Source: Stictocephala bisonia | Lineage: Eukaryota > Arthropoda > Insecta > Hemiptera > Membracidae | DNA: 64,000 bases | Assembly (NCBI GenBank): GCA_035578905.1 | Contig: JAQJVL010000031.1 | Span: 2,447,559 to 2,511,558 of the forward strand | Direction: 5' to 3' | Program-made: the position numbers and the translations under genes | Notes under the pieces: generated by a model | Seen by the model: the letters and a program-made list of their open reading frames with translations, nothing else | Told to the model about the DNA's origin: nothing | Databases searched by the model: none | Part shown: positions 22,116 through 33,639 of the stretch, in pieces | Position numbering within the stretch: the first letter of the stretch is position 1 | Layout of the letters: every line of letters starts with the position of its first letter

Positions 22116-23247
22116 GTAAGCATAATTCTTTATTTTATTATTACTTCATTATTCTTTAAGCTATATTATTTCTATCAACATGGGCCTAAGACTGTTGCAT
22201 AGTTCTGTAACTTCTTAATACATCTTCTTAATATTTTGTTGTTGAAATTTTTATGTATCACAAATAAATATACCCTATATCAGCACTTCAGGACAGTTTG
22301 AGATTCACGCAGTTCACTGAATTTTATGTTACTTTTTGCAAATATCTCCGTTAGTTATCATTAGCTTATCTCTCTTTTGGGAAAATTTCTATAGTGACCA
22401 AAACATTAACTGAAGAAAATTGGGAGGGAGGTTCCAAGAGTGATTAGTTTAGGAAACATCTGTTCTTCACTGTTACAGTTTATTTATTTTTGTATATGCA
22501 AGAATACAGGTTATTCATCCAATTACATTGTGAATTAACAAGTAGAGAAGACATGCAAGTAATAATGAATTTCATTAGAAAATTACAAATTCTGTCCAGT
22601 CCGGTGATATATATATATATTAATAGAACTAGACAACAAATAACAGTAATAACAAACAATCAACAAACAAAATTAGTAGGTAACAATAATAAGCTCCATT
22701 ACAACAACTAGTGGTCAATAACATCAAGAAAGTCAGCAATGTAAAAATAACAAGCAACTGAAACGCAATGATGGCTATTAGGCTGGACTATAGAGACAAA
22801 TAGACTATCCAAGTCAATGCATTCGCTGCTATTTAATGGTTATTCGTTTTAATTAAGTGCTCGGTAAAGTCAATGCTATAGTATGTTTGAGATAACCTGT
22901 CTCCTGACTCTGGGACTGGCGGGGACCATTCACCGTCTCTCTGTACACCGTTATCAATGAACACGGTAGTGATAGAAAGTTAGTGAATCTTTTAGGGCCT
23001 TTGGGGGTAGCATGGCAATTTTATACATATCTAATATTTTTCCACCGCCCTTGGCTCTTAAGCTTTAAAATGAATGTCATCTTATCTTCTCAGCTTGAGA
23101 AATTTCATGAAGACCGATTTGCTTACAGAATTAAATATATAGATTATTAAGTTCAATATTAATGTAATACATAAGACGAAAAGTCAAATTTTAGATTCTA
23201 AAATTATTTTCGTTTTAATACTTGAAAACTAAAAAAATATTTTATAG
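22116..23247. other. Intron of GON4L without recognised insertions
   Basis: AT-rich, with a short (AT)n run near 22610. No element ends or ORFs of note. Confidence 0.4.
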
Positions 23248-23321
23248 GCTGAAACTGAGTTTGGATCACAAAACACAAACAGAAAACCTTCAACACCCTT
23301 GTCAGAAGAACCTGATATATT
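23248..23321 (+). CDS. GON4L: GON4L exon, linker region
   Basis: Acceptor TTTATAG|GCT and donor ATATT|GTAAGT. Encodes AETEFGSQNTNRKPSTPLSE followed by EPDI, ending in phase 2; the split Leu codon is completed by the first base of the 25816 exon. Low-complexity, Ser/Thr/Glu-rich linker with no domain. Assignment rests on splice phase continuity with the downstream PAH exons. Confidence 0.55.
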
Positions 23322-23632
23322 GTAAGTAAATTCAATTTTTTAATGACTTGCGTATTTAGTCGTACAGTGTTTTATGGTTAAATGATAATTCAAAATAGGC
23401 AGTTATTTGTGTATAGAACTGCGGTTTAAAGTACGATGTCAAGACATGTTATGTACAAGAGATTGATATCTAACTAAATATCGAAATGAGGAGTAGGGGT
23501 CCTACCATTACAAGCTAATCTATCATTGTTTTTTGGACTGTTCATCACAACTCCTCCTGATATCTAACACAAAGATGTATAGCATAATTAATTTTTATAT
23601 TGTAATTTTAGTTCATTTTTAAAAAATTTTAA

Positions 23633-25638
23633 CAATTCAGCCATTCTTTTATAACAGTCACCTCAATTGAAAAAAAAAAAAAAAAATATTTTTCAAACCA
23701 ATGTGAGTGTCATATTCTTATCACAAAATTATTCAGTTTACCAATACCAATGAATTTGGCAAAAAAATTAATTGTAAATACCTTTTTTTTAGATTGAAGT
23801 TTTTTGTTGATCAGCTGGCCTTGTAAAATAGGAAAACCCCTGTTTTTTAAACATTTGTTAATCATCTATGTTTCGCTGTTTGAGATTTGAGGTTAAGTAG
23901 AGAAAGCTTATTTCTTTTACTACAATTTCTACCAGATTTCAACTAAATAGGTAAGTAAATAAGATTTTAATTTATAGGTTTATGTATGCATAACTTAGTG
24001 TCACATACGTAACAGGAACTATACTAAAGTTTAAATTACATCTTTTGTATAATGTTTACATTAATAGCATTTGGTCAAAGTAAGGTTGTGTGTACCCATC
24101 TCTACATATTTTTTATTTATTTTAAATTTTAATATATTGAGAGGAAACACCATTACGTATGTGACACATTAAGTGTTATGTATGTGACACTTCCAGTTTA
24201 CAATGAGGTAACTGACAACTTAGAAAAAAATAACATAAAATCAATTGTGAATAGCGCCTACATCCATCCATTGTGAGTATTACCCCAAGTCTAATGGTGT
24301 TTTGTTTTGTTATATTTCAGACAATGTCTCCAACTACTTAAAAAAAATAATTTCTAAATGGAGAGCAAAGAAGAAAAATGATCCCAACCAATGGAAAGAA
24401 AATTTAGAAAAAGAAAAGTTGAGGCATAATGGTAAAGAGGATTGTGTGGAAAACAGTGAAGGGTCGTCAAGCTTTGGTTAATACTCCTGAAGATTTCTAC
24501 AGGGTGGCTTTGGACAAATATAAGGAAATTCGGGTACTGTTTGTACTTTGTACCCAAGGAAGACATTGACCAAAATAGAAAATCTCTTGAAGATAGATGG
24601 AGCAGTATTAAAGAAATAAGTAGCATTCAAAGTATGCACCACTTTCAAGCTTACAATGGAAGTGAAATACTTATTAGCAAGACTTCAAAGTCACTCATGC
24701 TAAAAGTAAGTATTTTAAAACATGATGCTGCTGAAGTTAAAGATTTTCAACCTACCCGACGTCGGCTGTGATTCGAAGATGTCTATAGTGATGACTATGA
24801 CGATACTGATGAACACCATGCAGGAGGTGTAGGTGACAATAATAATGAAGTGACCTCCTCAATTTTTAAAAATCAAAATGCAAATGTTGGTGATTTAGTG
24901 TTAGTGAAACTGTTAAGTGAGAAAAATAAGGAATTTCATTACTTAGCTGTTTGCCAAAGGAAAATATTACTGTTATAATATTTTTAATTAATCCTTTCCA
25001 TTATCATTAAGTTTTTTTGTAGTCCTAACCCAATTTTTAGTAAATAGTTTAAAAACATGTGCAATCTTTCAATAAGTGTGAATTCAAAACTTTATTACAT
25101 ATATTTCTTTAAAAACTGCAAAAGTATTAAAACTGTGTACTAATTTATTAAGGTTAGTAATAAGGTTGTCAAACTAAGATTAAATAAGTTGTTATATCAA
25201 TAATAAAGTGTGTTACTTTTCATGTTTGTTTTACTTGTCACATACGTAACAATAACCCTGTCACATACGTAACGACAAAATATTGTATTTACTAGGCTAT
25301 TGTAATATTTTCTAGTAATGTTTCATATGTTGTATTTATAAACAAATGATGTATGCAGTATATTTTTGTTATAAATTTTCAACTATCAAATTAACAGATT
25401 TTTCCAATAAGTCCACAACAATTTTAAGATAGGGTATTTCATGTCACATACGTAACAGCAACAATATTTGTCATTACTTAAAAACTAATAAATCTATAGT
25501 AGCCAAACGTTGTCATCTTTTAAAAAGGAGCAGTTCACATTCATTAGACTATTATACATTTACTTAGAGGATTTAGTTTTTTTATTATTACTAAAAAATG
25601 TTGTGTAAGTGTCACGTAACAAAAGAATGGCTGAATTG
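23633..25638. mobile_element. 2.0-kb DNA transposon with TACGTA-repeat ends (family not recognised)
   Basis: Terminal inverted repeats CAATTCAGCCATTCTTTT match over 18 bases at both ends, flanked by TAA at 23630-23632 and 25639-25641. A 3-bp TAA TSD is the Harbinger/PIF pattern. The 15-mer TGTCACATACGTAAC occurs exactly at 23999-24013, 25236-25250, 25259-25273 and 25442-25456, inverted with one change each at 24152-24166 and 24175-24189, and shortened near the right terminus (25610-25620). The interior carries a broken coding region (24340-24960). It lies wholly inside a GON4L intron. Confidence 0.75.
24340..24960 (+). pseudogene. Broken transposase-like coding region of the TACGTA-repeat element
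   Basis: Frames give SKWRAKKKNDPNQWKENLEK (about 24350-24410), then YFVPKEDIDQNRKSLEDRWS and IQSMHHFQAY (24541-24670), then an acidic FEDVYSDDYDDTDEHH and a final GDLVLVKLLSEKNKEFHYLA. The W-x-K-N-x-x-K-x-K and FVPKEDI...LEDRWS patterns resemble a repeated family of uncharacterised insect transposon proteins, from memory of the family only. The last segment is chromo/SH3-like in spacing. At least two frame changes and a stop at about 24770 break it. No DDE triad was identified in what remains. Confidence 0.5.
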
Positions 25639-25815
25639 TAATAGTAAATTCTTTATATGTTTTGTTGATTAGGCTTACTTTTTATGACTTCTCCCCACAC
25701 ATGGATAAATAGTCTAATTGGCGAGAATATTCATTAAATTCACAATTTCTGTAAACATGTATTCAATTTTTGATTTTGATTAAATGTTTTGAATTGATTG
25801 ATTGTCATTTTTCAG

Positions 25816-25876
25816 AGCATCAAATTGCACTCCAGGATCCAGTTGTGATATAGGTGTTCCAGAAAATGGTGATAAG
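25816..25876 (+). CDS. GON4L: GON4L exon, linker region
   Basis: Acceptor CATTTTTCAG|A and donor GATAAG|GTAGGT. The first base completes the Leu codon split at 23321. The exon then reads ASNCTPGSSCDIGVPENGDK and ends in phase 0, matching the phase-0 start at 29555. Short, hydrophilic, no domain. Confidence 0.55.
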
Positions 25877-26328
25877 GTAGGTTATAGAGTTAACGCTCGA
25901 TTATTGATAGGTAGATTGTTCTTTTTGTGTATTATTCATAGAGTATTGCTAAATAATTTTAGATTTAACTCTCCAAAGGTTAAAAGTATGCTTACTCTCA
26001 GTTATAGGGGTTTTTAAGGGTTATAAGCGTTTAGTAAAAAATTTTAGAAAAAAATACAAAATATTGTGTTAATATATTTATTACATGTGAAATTGCTACA
26101 GATCTTAACTAAGAGCATAATAGCACACAACATAAATACTAACTCAAGAAAAATACAAGTTAGTTGTAACACAAAAACCATTTTAAAAATGTTATTCTTC
26201 AAATGTTGTAGAGTTTACTGCCTTGAAAACGGTGACAGTATGGTATTTTATGAGTGGATGGGAAGAGAACGATTTATAAAGTTACATGTTAATAAAATGT
26301 AACTTTATTTTCCAATGGCGTATGTATG
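25877..26328. other. Intron sequence between GON4L exon and LINE insertion
   Basis: AT-rich, no features beyond the 12-bp LINE target duplication at its right edge (26329-26340). Confidence 0.4.
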
Positions 26329-26340
26329 TTAATTTAATTT

Positions 26341-29281
26341 ACTTACTTACTTATCCGGTCCCGTTCCAGTCAATCCTGGGTCTGGGTTGTCACCAAGCCT
26401 CTCCATCTTCTCCTGTCCCTCCACATCTCCTCTCTCACCACTTCCCCCCACACACTCCCTCTCTTTTCCACGTCTGTCCTCACTCCATCCAGCCATCTTC
26501 TTCGTGGTCTTCCTCTGGGCCTCCTTCCCTCCATTTCCCATTCCTCCATCTTCCTCGGCAACCTCTCTACACTCATCCTTTTTACGTGACCATACCACCT
26601 CAACCTTGCTTGTTCCACTCTTTCTCTTATACTCTCCTCCACTACATCCTTCCTTATCTCACTATTCCTAATTCTATCTCTTCGAGTTCTTCCCTTTATT
26701 GCTCTCAAGAACCTCATTTCCCCTGCCTGTACTCTACTCCACTCCCTTTCTGACATCCGCCATGTCTCTGCCGCATAAGTAATTATAGGCCTATAGTAAT
26801 TCTTGAACATCATTACCTTGGCCCTCCTTGGTACCTCTTTGTCCCATACTAGGTGTTTCACCGTCCGGAAGAATCCCGCTCCCATTCCTAATCTGGCATT
26901 TATTTCCTGTTCCATTCTTCCATCACTTGACACCATCGTTCCAAGGTATTTGAAATCATCTACCTTTTTTAGTATACTTCCATCTACCAATATATCTTCT
27001 TCCAAAACTGTGTCCCTTCCTACTACCATTACTTCACTTTTTTCCTTGCTTATCCTCAGCCCTCTCTCCCTCATCTTCCTACTCCACTTGTCCAGTTGTT
27101 CTTGTATCTCCTCCCTGTTTTCTCCCCACATCAGAATATCGTCAGCAAACATCATTATCTTCATCTCTTCATTTGTCTCCTCTTTAATTTCTCTCATCAT
27201 TATCTCCATAACTACATTAAAAAGAATCGGAGACAGAACACTCCCCTGTTTCAGCCCTTTCTTTACCTTGAACCATTCTGTATTACCATCACATGTCCTA
27301 ACTCTGCACTCGTGCACCCTATACAATTCCTTAACCCATTTCATCATATTTTCTGTCACTCCTATTTTTTCCATACTCTCCCATATACTTTTTCTCTTAA
27401 CAGAATCGTAGGCTTTCTCGACATCTATAAACACCAGTATTAACTTTTTATTGAACTCCCAGTGCTTTTCAACCATTTGTCTCACTGCAAAAATCAAGTC
27501 GATCGTACTTCTTCCCTTCCTAAACCTATGTTGTTCCTCCCCTATCTGGTCCTCTATCACGTCCTTAATCCTGTTAAAAATTATTTTTTCAAATATTTTG
27601 GCAACATGGCTTATTAATGTTACTCCTCTATAGTTCTTGCATAGTCTTCTACTTCCCTTCTTGTGTATTGTTATTATTTCACCTTTCCCCCAGTCGTCAG
27701 GCACTCTTCCTTCCCTCCATACGCATGTGAAGACTCTCTTCAACCAATGTACTCCCACTGCTCCCAAAGCCTTTACCATATCTGATGATACTTCATCTGG
27801 TCCTGGGGATTTCCCACTTTTCATCTCTTTCACCGCCTTTTCTATTTCCCTCCAACTTATCTCTTCCCCTCTCTCCCATTGCTCCTCATTTTCGTCTTCC
27901 TCTTCTTCCTCATAGTTTTCATTCAACAGTGTTTGGAAATACCTTTTCCACAACTTTTTCATTTCCACTCCTTCCACCATGACTCCATTTTCATTTTGCA
28001 TTGTTTTGGCACTTTCGGTCACTCTCTTTTTGTTCCTCATCATACTATAGAACATCTTTTTGTTTTGTCCTAAGTCTTCCTCTAACTTTTTCGTGAAGTT
28101 CTCCCATTCCTTGTCCTTTGCGTCCTTTATTATTCTTCTGCATTCTCTCTTCTTTGCCAAATATTCATCTTTGTCTTCTTGCGCTCTGGTTTTCCACCAC
28201 TTCCTCCATGCTTTGTTCTTCTCTTTTACTCCTTTAATTGTCTCTTCATTCCACCAACTTGTTTGTTTTTCTCTTCTTTTCCCCTTTGTTCTCCCACATA
28301 CCTTTTCGGCTGCCTTTACTATTGTGTCCTTGAACCGATTCCATTCCTCTTCCAGCTCCCCTACCTCTGTTCTGGGTAACTCCTTTTTTACCATATTTCT
28401 AAATTCTTCCTTCTTCTGCTCCTCCTGCAGTCTCCATCCCTTTATTCTTTCAACTGGTTTTGTCGTTCTGCTCTCTTTTATTTCCATTCTAAACACCCTC
28501 ACCAACAGTCTATGGTCCCCTCCTACGCTTACGCTGGGAATCACCTTCACATCCATGATCTTTTCTCCCCATTCTCTATCTGTTATTATATAATCAATTA
28601 CACTTTTTACTATCCCATCCCAACTATACCTTGTTATTATATGGCTCTCCCTCTTTTGAAATCTCCCATTTCCAATTGTCAATGCATTTCTTTGGCACAT
28701 GTCCAGCAGTCGTCTTCCTTCCTCATTTCTGTTTCCAAACCCAAAATTGCCCAACACCTCCTCAAACCCTCTTCTGTCGGTCCCAACCTTTGCATTTAAA
28801 TCCCCCATTAATATATTTACATTTCGTATTTGGTCTTCCAGCTTTTCTTCAAACTCTTCCTTTTCTTCCTCTGAACATCCTGTCTGTGGTGCATACACCT
28901 GCATTATTTTTATTTCCTTGTTTTTGTTTCTAATCCTAACTGTCATCATTCTATCCGATATAAACTCCACTTCGTCTAGCATCTCCTTTATCCTCCTATT
29001 AACCATTACTGCTACTCCATTCCTTTTTGATCTTCCTCCACTCCAGTACAGCCATGTCCCTCCTCTCAACTCTCTACTTCCCTGCCCCTTCCACTTTGTT
29101 TCACTCAATCCCAGAATGTCTATTCTCCTTTCCTGCATCTCGTCTATCAATTCTTCTGTTTTTCCCGAAAGCGTAAGTATGTTCAGTGTTCCAATCTTTA
29201 TCCTTTTTCGTTTCCAGTCACGTCCGTTACTCCTGTCCTTCCGAGGCTTGGTTATTGTTTTGAAAGCAATATCAACTTCGC
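26341..29281 (-). mobile_element. Near-complete non-LTR retrotransposon (RTE-like) with 12-bp TSD
   Basis: Flanked by TTAATTTAATTT at 26329-26340 and 29282-29293. The 3' end on the minus strand finishes with a (TAAG)n-type tail (ATAAGTAAGTAAGT) rather than poly(A). The ORF is open from the extreme 5' end, without an upstream UTR, so the copy is probably 5'-truncated by a short amount. Inserted antisense to GON4L in the intron between the 25816 and 29555 exons. Confidence 0.88.
26370..29150 (-). CDS. LINE endonuclease/reverse transcriptase, intact 926-codon ORF
   Basis: The N-terminal apurinic-like endonuclease (EEP) domain spans about residues 1-215: LGLSETKW, QVYAPQTGCSEEE, ILMGDLNAKVG and the catalytic-histidine motif VGGDHRLLVR near 208. 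Reverse transcriptase spans about 440-690: KSGKSPGPDEVSSDMV, KNYRGVTLISHVAKIFEKII, FIDVEKAYDSV, LKQGSVLSPILFN and the catalytic MMFADDILMW near 667. The C-terminal region ends with LRWYGHVKRMS and the basic RPRGRPRRRWLDG motif common in RTE-like insect LINEs. The frame stays open about 43 codons upstream of the Met to the 5' junction (KRIKIGTLNI...), so the true start is lost or further 5'. Functions in target-primed reverse transcription. No stop or frameshift, so it could be recently active. RTE versus a related clade is not certain. Confidence 0.9.
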   Translation of the reverse strand: MIDEMQERRIDILGLSETKWKGQGSRELRGGTWLYWSGGRSKRNGVAVMVNRRIKEMLDEVEFISDRMMTVRIRNKNKEIKIMQVYAPQTGCSEEEKEEFEEKLEDQIRNVNILMGDLNAKVGTDRRGFEEVLGNFGFGNRNEEGRRLLDMCQRNALTIGNGRFQKRESHIITRYSWDGIVKSVIDYIITDREWGEKIMDVKVIPSVSVGGDHRLLVRVFRMEIKESRTTKPVERIKGWRLQEEQKKEEFRNMVKKELPRTEVGELEEEWNRFKDTIVKAAEKVCGRTKGKRREKQTSWWNEETIKGVKEKNKAWRKWWKTRAQEDKDEYLAKKRECRRIIKDAKDKEWENFTKKLEEDLGQNKKMFYSMMRNKKRVTESAKTMQNENGVMVEGVEMKKLWKRYFQTLLNENYEEEEEDENEEQWERGEEISWREIEKAVKEMKSGKSPGPDEVSSDMVKALGAVGVHWLKRVFTCVWREGRVPDDWGKGEIITIHKKGSRRLCKNYRGVTLISHVAKIFEKIIFNRIKDVIEDQIGEEQHRFRKGRSTIDLIFAVRQMVEKHWEFNKKLILVFIDVEKAYDSVKRKSIWESMEKIGVTENMMKWVKELYRVHECRVRTCDGNTEWFKVKKGLKQGSVLSPILFNVVMEIMMREIKEETNEEMKIMMFADDILMWGENREEIQEQLDKWSRKMRERGLRISKEKSEVMVVGRDTVLEEDILVDGSILKKVDDFKYLGTMVSSDGRMEQEINARLGMGAGFFRTVKHLVWDKEVPRRAKVMMFKNYYRPIITYAAETWRMSEREWSRVQAGEMRFLRAIKGRTRRDRIRNSEIRKDVVEESIRERVEQARLRWYGHVKRMSVERLPRKMEEWEMEGRRPRGRPRRRWLDGVRTDVEKRGSVWGEVVREEMWRDRRRWRGLVTTQTQD

Positions 29282-29554
29282 TTAATTTAATTTAATTAAT
29301 TATAAACACTTGGATATCTGTAGTATAGTATAGAGTAAGAAAAAAGTTTCAAATATCATTCTAAAATGAGGATTATAGAATAATGTGACAATTGTGTTGC
29401 ACTATTATGTAACAATCGGAACTGCATTGTAGAAATATCACTGTCTACATATTTCTTTACAACTAAAAATTGAACCAATTTATCCATAATTACAAATGCA
29501 TCTTATTCGCTTATTATGAATATGTATGTTAAAGATCAATTTACAATATTACAG

Positions 29555-29699
29555 ATCGTTGAAAAAACTCATACTCCAGAAAAAAGAAGTTGTCTGGAAC
29601 CATTGTCTGCACAAAAGAAAAAAAAGAAGACTCTCCATTTGAAGACCCTTGCAGCTCTCACACCAGATAGTGGGATATCACTAGAAAACTCTGCTCAAA
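29555..29699 (+). CDS. GON4L: GON4L exon upstream of PAH domain
   Basis: Acceptor AATATTACAG|ATC; reads IVEKTHTPEKRSCLEPLSAQ, a KKKKK basic run (nuclear-localisation-like), then LHLKTLAALTPDSGISLENS. The donor CAAA|GTAACT leaves phase 1, and the next exon supplies the two bases needed (A|AT). The mid-strength donor is supported by that phase match. Confidence 0.6.
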
Positions 29700-31846
29700 G
29701 TAACTATTTTAAATATTTTCAGAATAATAAAAATAATTGCTTTTTCAGCATACAAAATATTTAATATTAATAACTTACAAGCTTACCTCTGATTTGTACC
29801 GCTGTGTACACTCCTGAGACCGGCCATTGGCCCAAAGACAGTAGCACTGCACCATATGCGGTTTGGTTCATGTGCCCAAAATTGTACTGCCGCAGCACAC
29901 TTAAATGTTGTAATACTTCAGCTGTATTTGATATCAAGCACTTCTGGTTGAACTGAAATCCGCTAGACCATTTATTTACATTTATTTAGTATATAACATT
30001 TCTTTAGAATATACTTCTGAATAATTGTTCTATTAAAAATATATTGTTAAAAACTGAAATCTTATTGGTAAATTGATTAATTGAGCTAATTAATGCAAGG
30101 TTTACTTTAAAAATCAATAATAATATATTCAACTGCATTTTATATTCAGTGATCAATATAAAGAAGGCTTACCCTTAAAGCACCATTTATACAATGCGTA
30201 TTTTCCATTAAGCGCTAATTTATTGTAAAAAAATCAAAATTATATTATTTAGTTCCTCATTTTTTTATTGTTCTGTACAGGAAATAAAAGATATGATAAC
30301 ATTTTGAAACTTTTATTAGCTTACTTTACCTTTTTTCTTATATGTGAATATGTAAATAAGCAAACTTTTACTTGAAAGTAAGCCTCAGGCATAGATCACT
30401 TATACAGTATGAATCAATAAAAATATTATTACTATTAATAAAATATGTATAATTGAGTATATTTACTGAAAAAAACCAAGGCCTGTACATAACACATAAT
30501 AAAAAAATAAGTAAATACATATAGCACTTGAATATAATGTGTTTAGTACCTTCCACAAAATCAAAATCAGCCGGATTATTCATATTGACACTTGAAACTA
30601 ATAAATTACTAACATATAATAAACTAAAGTAATGAAAAAACACAACTAAATAAACAGTTTCAAGAGGTGAGGTGGCGGACAATGACATCTGCTTGGTCTA
30701 AAGTAGCTGTGTGTATATGCGCTTGTGGCATTAGGCGGCGCAGTGGAAATGTACACTGTCAGACCAAAACCAGTCTCGTAGTGATTGACAGGCCAACAAA
30801 AGGTCACGAGTCTCACATGAGTACCGCCCATAACCCAAACCTCTCTCTCTCTACTCACCTGAAGAAAATGCCTGTGGTGTTGAAAATTTGTGAGATTGTG
30901 TCTATTTTGTGTTTGTGACTACTACTCTGATGTTAGTGAACTTGTCTTTTAAGGTAAGTTTGCTGATGTCCTATCTCTCTAATATACTAATTCCTGGCCT
31001 AGTACACTTTAACCTAACCCATGTTAATATTCTATGATAGAATTCTCATAAAATGATGTCTTTTTAAAAATTATTACAGATACACACAATTATGAAAAAA
31101 ATGTACAATACAAACAACAAAACAAAATTTTTTGAATCAACAGTGCACAGACAAAATTATTAAATAGTATAAAATTAAACTTAATCAACTGTCTATGATT
31201 TACCAACTCCACTGGGTACGGGGACCTAAAACCATGAATTCACGCGGGCGGAACATGAGTTCACACCATGAGTGTAGTAGTTTGTGGTTCCAGGTCAAAA
31301 GATAAGTTGAATTTTTAAGTAATGTATTTAGTAATTTTTTCTGTGTATCGTTGATTGTTAATGTGTTATTTTACTCTTTTTTACTGTGTATTTTTTTTTT
31401 TCATAATTGCATATCTGTATTAGTTAGCTTGATTTTATGAGAAGTATATCATAATCTATTTGCATGTACCATTTTAAGGGTTTTCTACATTAATGTGGGT
31501 TTGTTACTATAGTTTTATACAATGCATAAAGTAGTAGGGAGAATGATAAGAGTTTTGTACCTGTCAAATTGTTGTGTTAGTTTTAAGACAATTCAAAGAG
31601 TTGGGAATCCTTAACAGATTTAGCAATATGAACAAAACAATGCCAACAAATAACTTTGAACAACACGTCATATATTTTGGTGATGTTGGTGTTGGGCAGA
31701 TACAACATATCAGTGCCTTCAGGCTTGTCATAATGATTTGTCTAGACAAATGTGATCATAACATACCTGAATGGCTTTGGAAGTACCTCTAATTGCTTTT
31801 ATAAAAGTATCTGGTACATTTTCTGCTAATAATTTCTGATTTACAG
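29700..31846. other. Intron of GON4L
   Basis: No ORF or element core. A moderately GC-rich block at 30660-30960 contains a CT-microsatellite (30843-30852) and ends in TTTTAAG|GTAAGTTTGC, which shares about 20 bases with 2188-2210. Another GC patch at 31205-31275 is unassigned. Confidence 0.4.
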
Positions 31847-31935
31847 ATTTTGCTGAAGCATATTTTCAAAAAGTAAAAAGCCATCTAGATGATGAAACTT
31901 GGACTCAGTTTCTTCAAGAGCTTCTTGATTTTGAG
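31847..31935 (+). CDS. GON4L: GON4L exon, first half of PAH1
   Basis: Acceptor GATTTACAG|AT, donor TTTGAG|GTAAGA, phases 1 in and 0 out. Encodes FAEAYFQKVKSHLDDETWTQ then FLQELLDFE, the first two helices of a paired amphipathic helix (PAH, SIN3-like) repeat: AxAYFxKVK, then a short loop, then FLxxLxDF. The domain continues without a gap in the 37371 exon. PAH repeats of GON4L bind transcriptional co-regulators; the protein works in the nucleus, and Drosophila Muscle wasted is a histone locus body component. Confidence 0.8.
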
Positions 31936-33153
31936 GTAAGACATCTTTGATATTATTTAATTTGTGGATTTTCTCATACTCGTCACTCATGTGCATTATA
32001 TGATAGGTATGTCAGTACAATTATTCAAACTTCAGCACAGAACTATGATGATCCACTGTCCTACTAAAAAAATTAATAATAAAAATAATAAATATATATA
32101 TAGGAAATGCTTATGTAAATGGAGATAATTTTTAGTATATAAAAGAAAAATTGGATAGAAACATTGCACAAAAAATTACAACTATTACAACTTAAAGAAG
32201 CAAATCAGTGGTCTTTGAAATCTGACGTAAATTTGTTTTTCCGATTTGGTAGCACTGTTTTTTTTGTCTCTCCTAAAACTCTCAATAACAGTTCCTACCT
32301 TCACCCCTAGCCACTTGTGTTGCTCTTTTCTAGTTGAAGACCTTACGTCATCCGAGTGGAATAACTTTCTTCTTAATTCTACAGGTCTCTCGTACTTGTT
32401 TCATATAATGTTACAAGTAACATGATCTCTGATTTAGTGTATTTTATGTAATTATGTTGTGTATGCAATAATTTTGTTAACATATATAATGGAAAAAACT
32501 GTTTCTGGACCATAATTTTGTTTATAAGTTGGTAATATTTTATGTATATTAGTTTTATACAATGGATCAGCTCCAACTTCACGTTAACAGCAATGGCAGG
32601 AAATCATTAACATACTAGAAAATAAAAATCCAAGTCGTGTTTAATGAATACTTTTGGGAAGTTCAGAAGGTGATGTGTCAAATAAAGAAAGTGAAGCAGT
32701 AGACCTGGATAATGATTTTTTGAAATGAGAGCAGTGATGACGGAACTGGCTCTGCAGTATCTGAAGGTGACGAAGAAGTTAAGTTTCAAGATGAGCCTTC
32801 TGAAACTAAATTGTAATATATTAGTGTTCCTGAGCATACATTTCGCAAAACAAACAAAAAAAGTCACAAGCCAGAACTCAACCAAGTAACATGCCTTTGG
32901 AGGACTTTTTGGTTTGACTGTTTATGCTAGATGTTGAGAGGAAAATTCTAAACATATCAATGGTTTAAATTTGTAATTGTTAATAACATGATTCATATTG
33001 TCATACAATTAACAATATGAATTAATTTTAATTGTACTAACCAGAAAATGCAGGCTGTTTGCAGACGGGTAAGGAGATGCCACAAACACATCAAATTACA
33101 TATGTATTTCAGCTACAGAGATTAAAACTAATATTGATTTGCATGTTTTACAT
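31936..33153. other. Intron of GON4L with possible acidic ORF remnant
   Basis: At 32560-32930 broken frames (DLDNDF, SSDDGTGSAVSEGDEEVKFQ) look like the acidic N-terminus of a decayed piggyBac-like transposase, but no core motif follows. Otherwise AT-rich. Confidence 0.35.
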
Positions 33154-33483
33154 AAGCGGTTCTCAACCTTTTAGCACTGGCGCCCCCCCCCCCTTTGAAC
33201 ACTGAAGATAGCTCACGCCTCCCCTCCAGTCAATAATTGGTTGGTTCAAGTTAGAACAGTGAATTTATGAAACTGACGATGCTAACTCTACGTTAGCAAA
33301 AGCTGAGATGCAAAATAAAAATCCAGATATATTTAAATACGAAAGTTTATTTGATGGTTTTGAAAGTTTTTGTTTTTTAACAAAATATTTATTTTTTAAT
33401 TTTTTTCTTTGTACCCTCACGCCTCCCCTGAAATTCTCTCACGCCCCCCCAGGGGGGCGTGCCCCCCAGGTTGAGAACCACTG
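33154..33483. mobile_element. hAT MITE, 330 bp, with perfect 8-bp TSD
   Basis: Flanked by TTTTACAT at 33146-33153 and 33484-33491. The ends GCGGTTCTCAACCTT and GGTTGAGAACCACTG are the widespread hAT terminus (consensus CAGTGGTTCTCAACC) with two changes at the left tip. C-rich tracts (CGCCCCCCCC, CACGCCCCCCC) and a GGGGGGCGTGCCCCCC palindrome lie just inside. No coding capacity. Confidence 0.88.
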
Positions 33484-33639
33484 TTTTACATTGACTGCAT
33501 GTTTTTGCTATAAACTACAAATAGTTAAATACAGTAGACTCTTTATAATCTGACAGTTACAGGACTGGTTGTGTGTCAGATTACCAAAAATGTAGGATTA
33601 CCAAATGTTGCATTAATGTCACAAAGAATTTTAATCATC

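Noticed and set aside
26286..29295. Many plus-strand open frames rich in Ser, Pro, Leu and His
   Set aside because: They are mirror frames of the intact minus-strand LINE ORF, with no domain and no splice support.
32560..32930. Acidic frames as a GON4L exon
   Set aside because: Broken by stops in every frame, and the splice phases of the flanking PAH exons already match each other directly.
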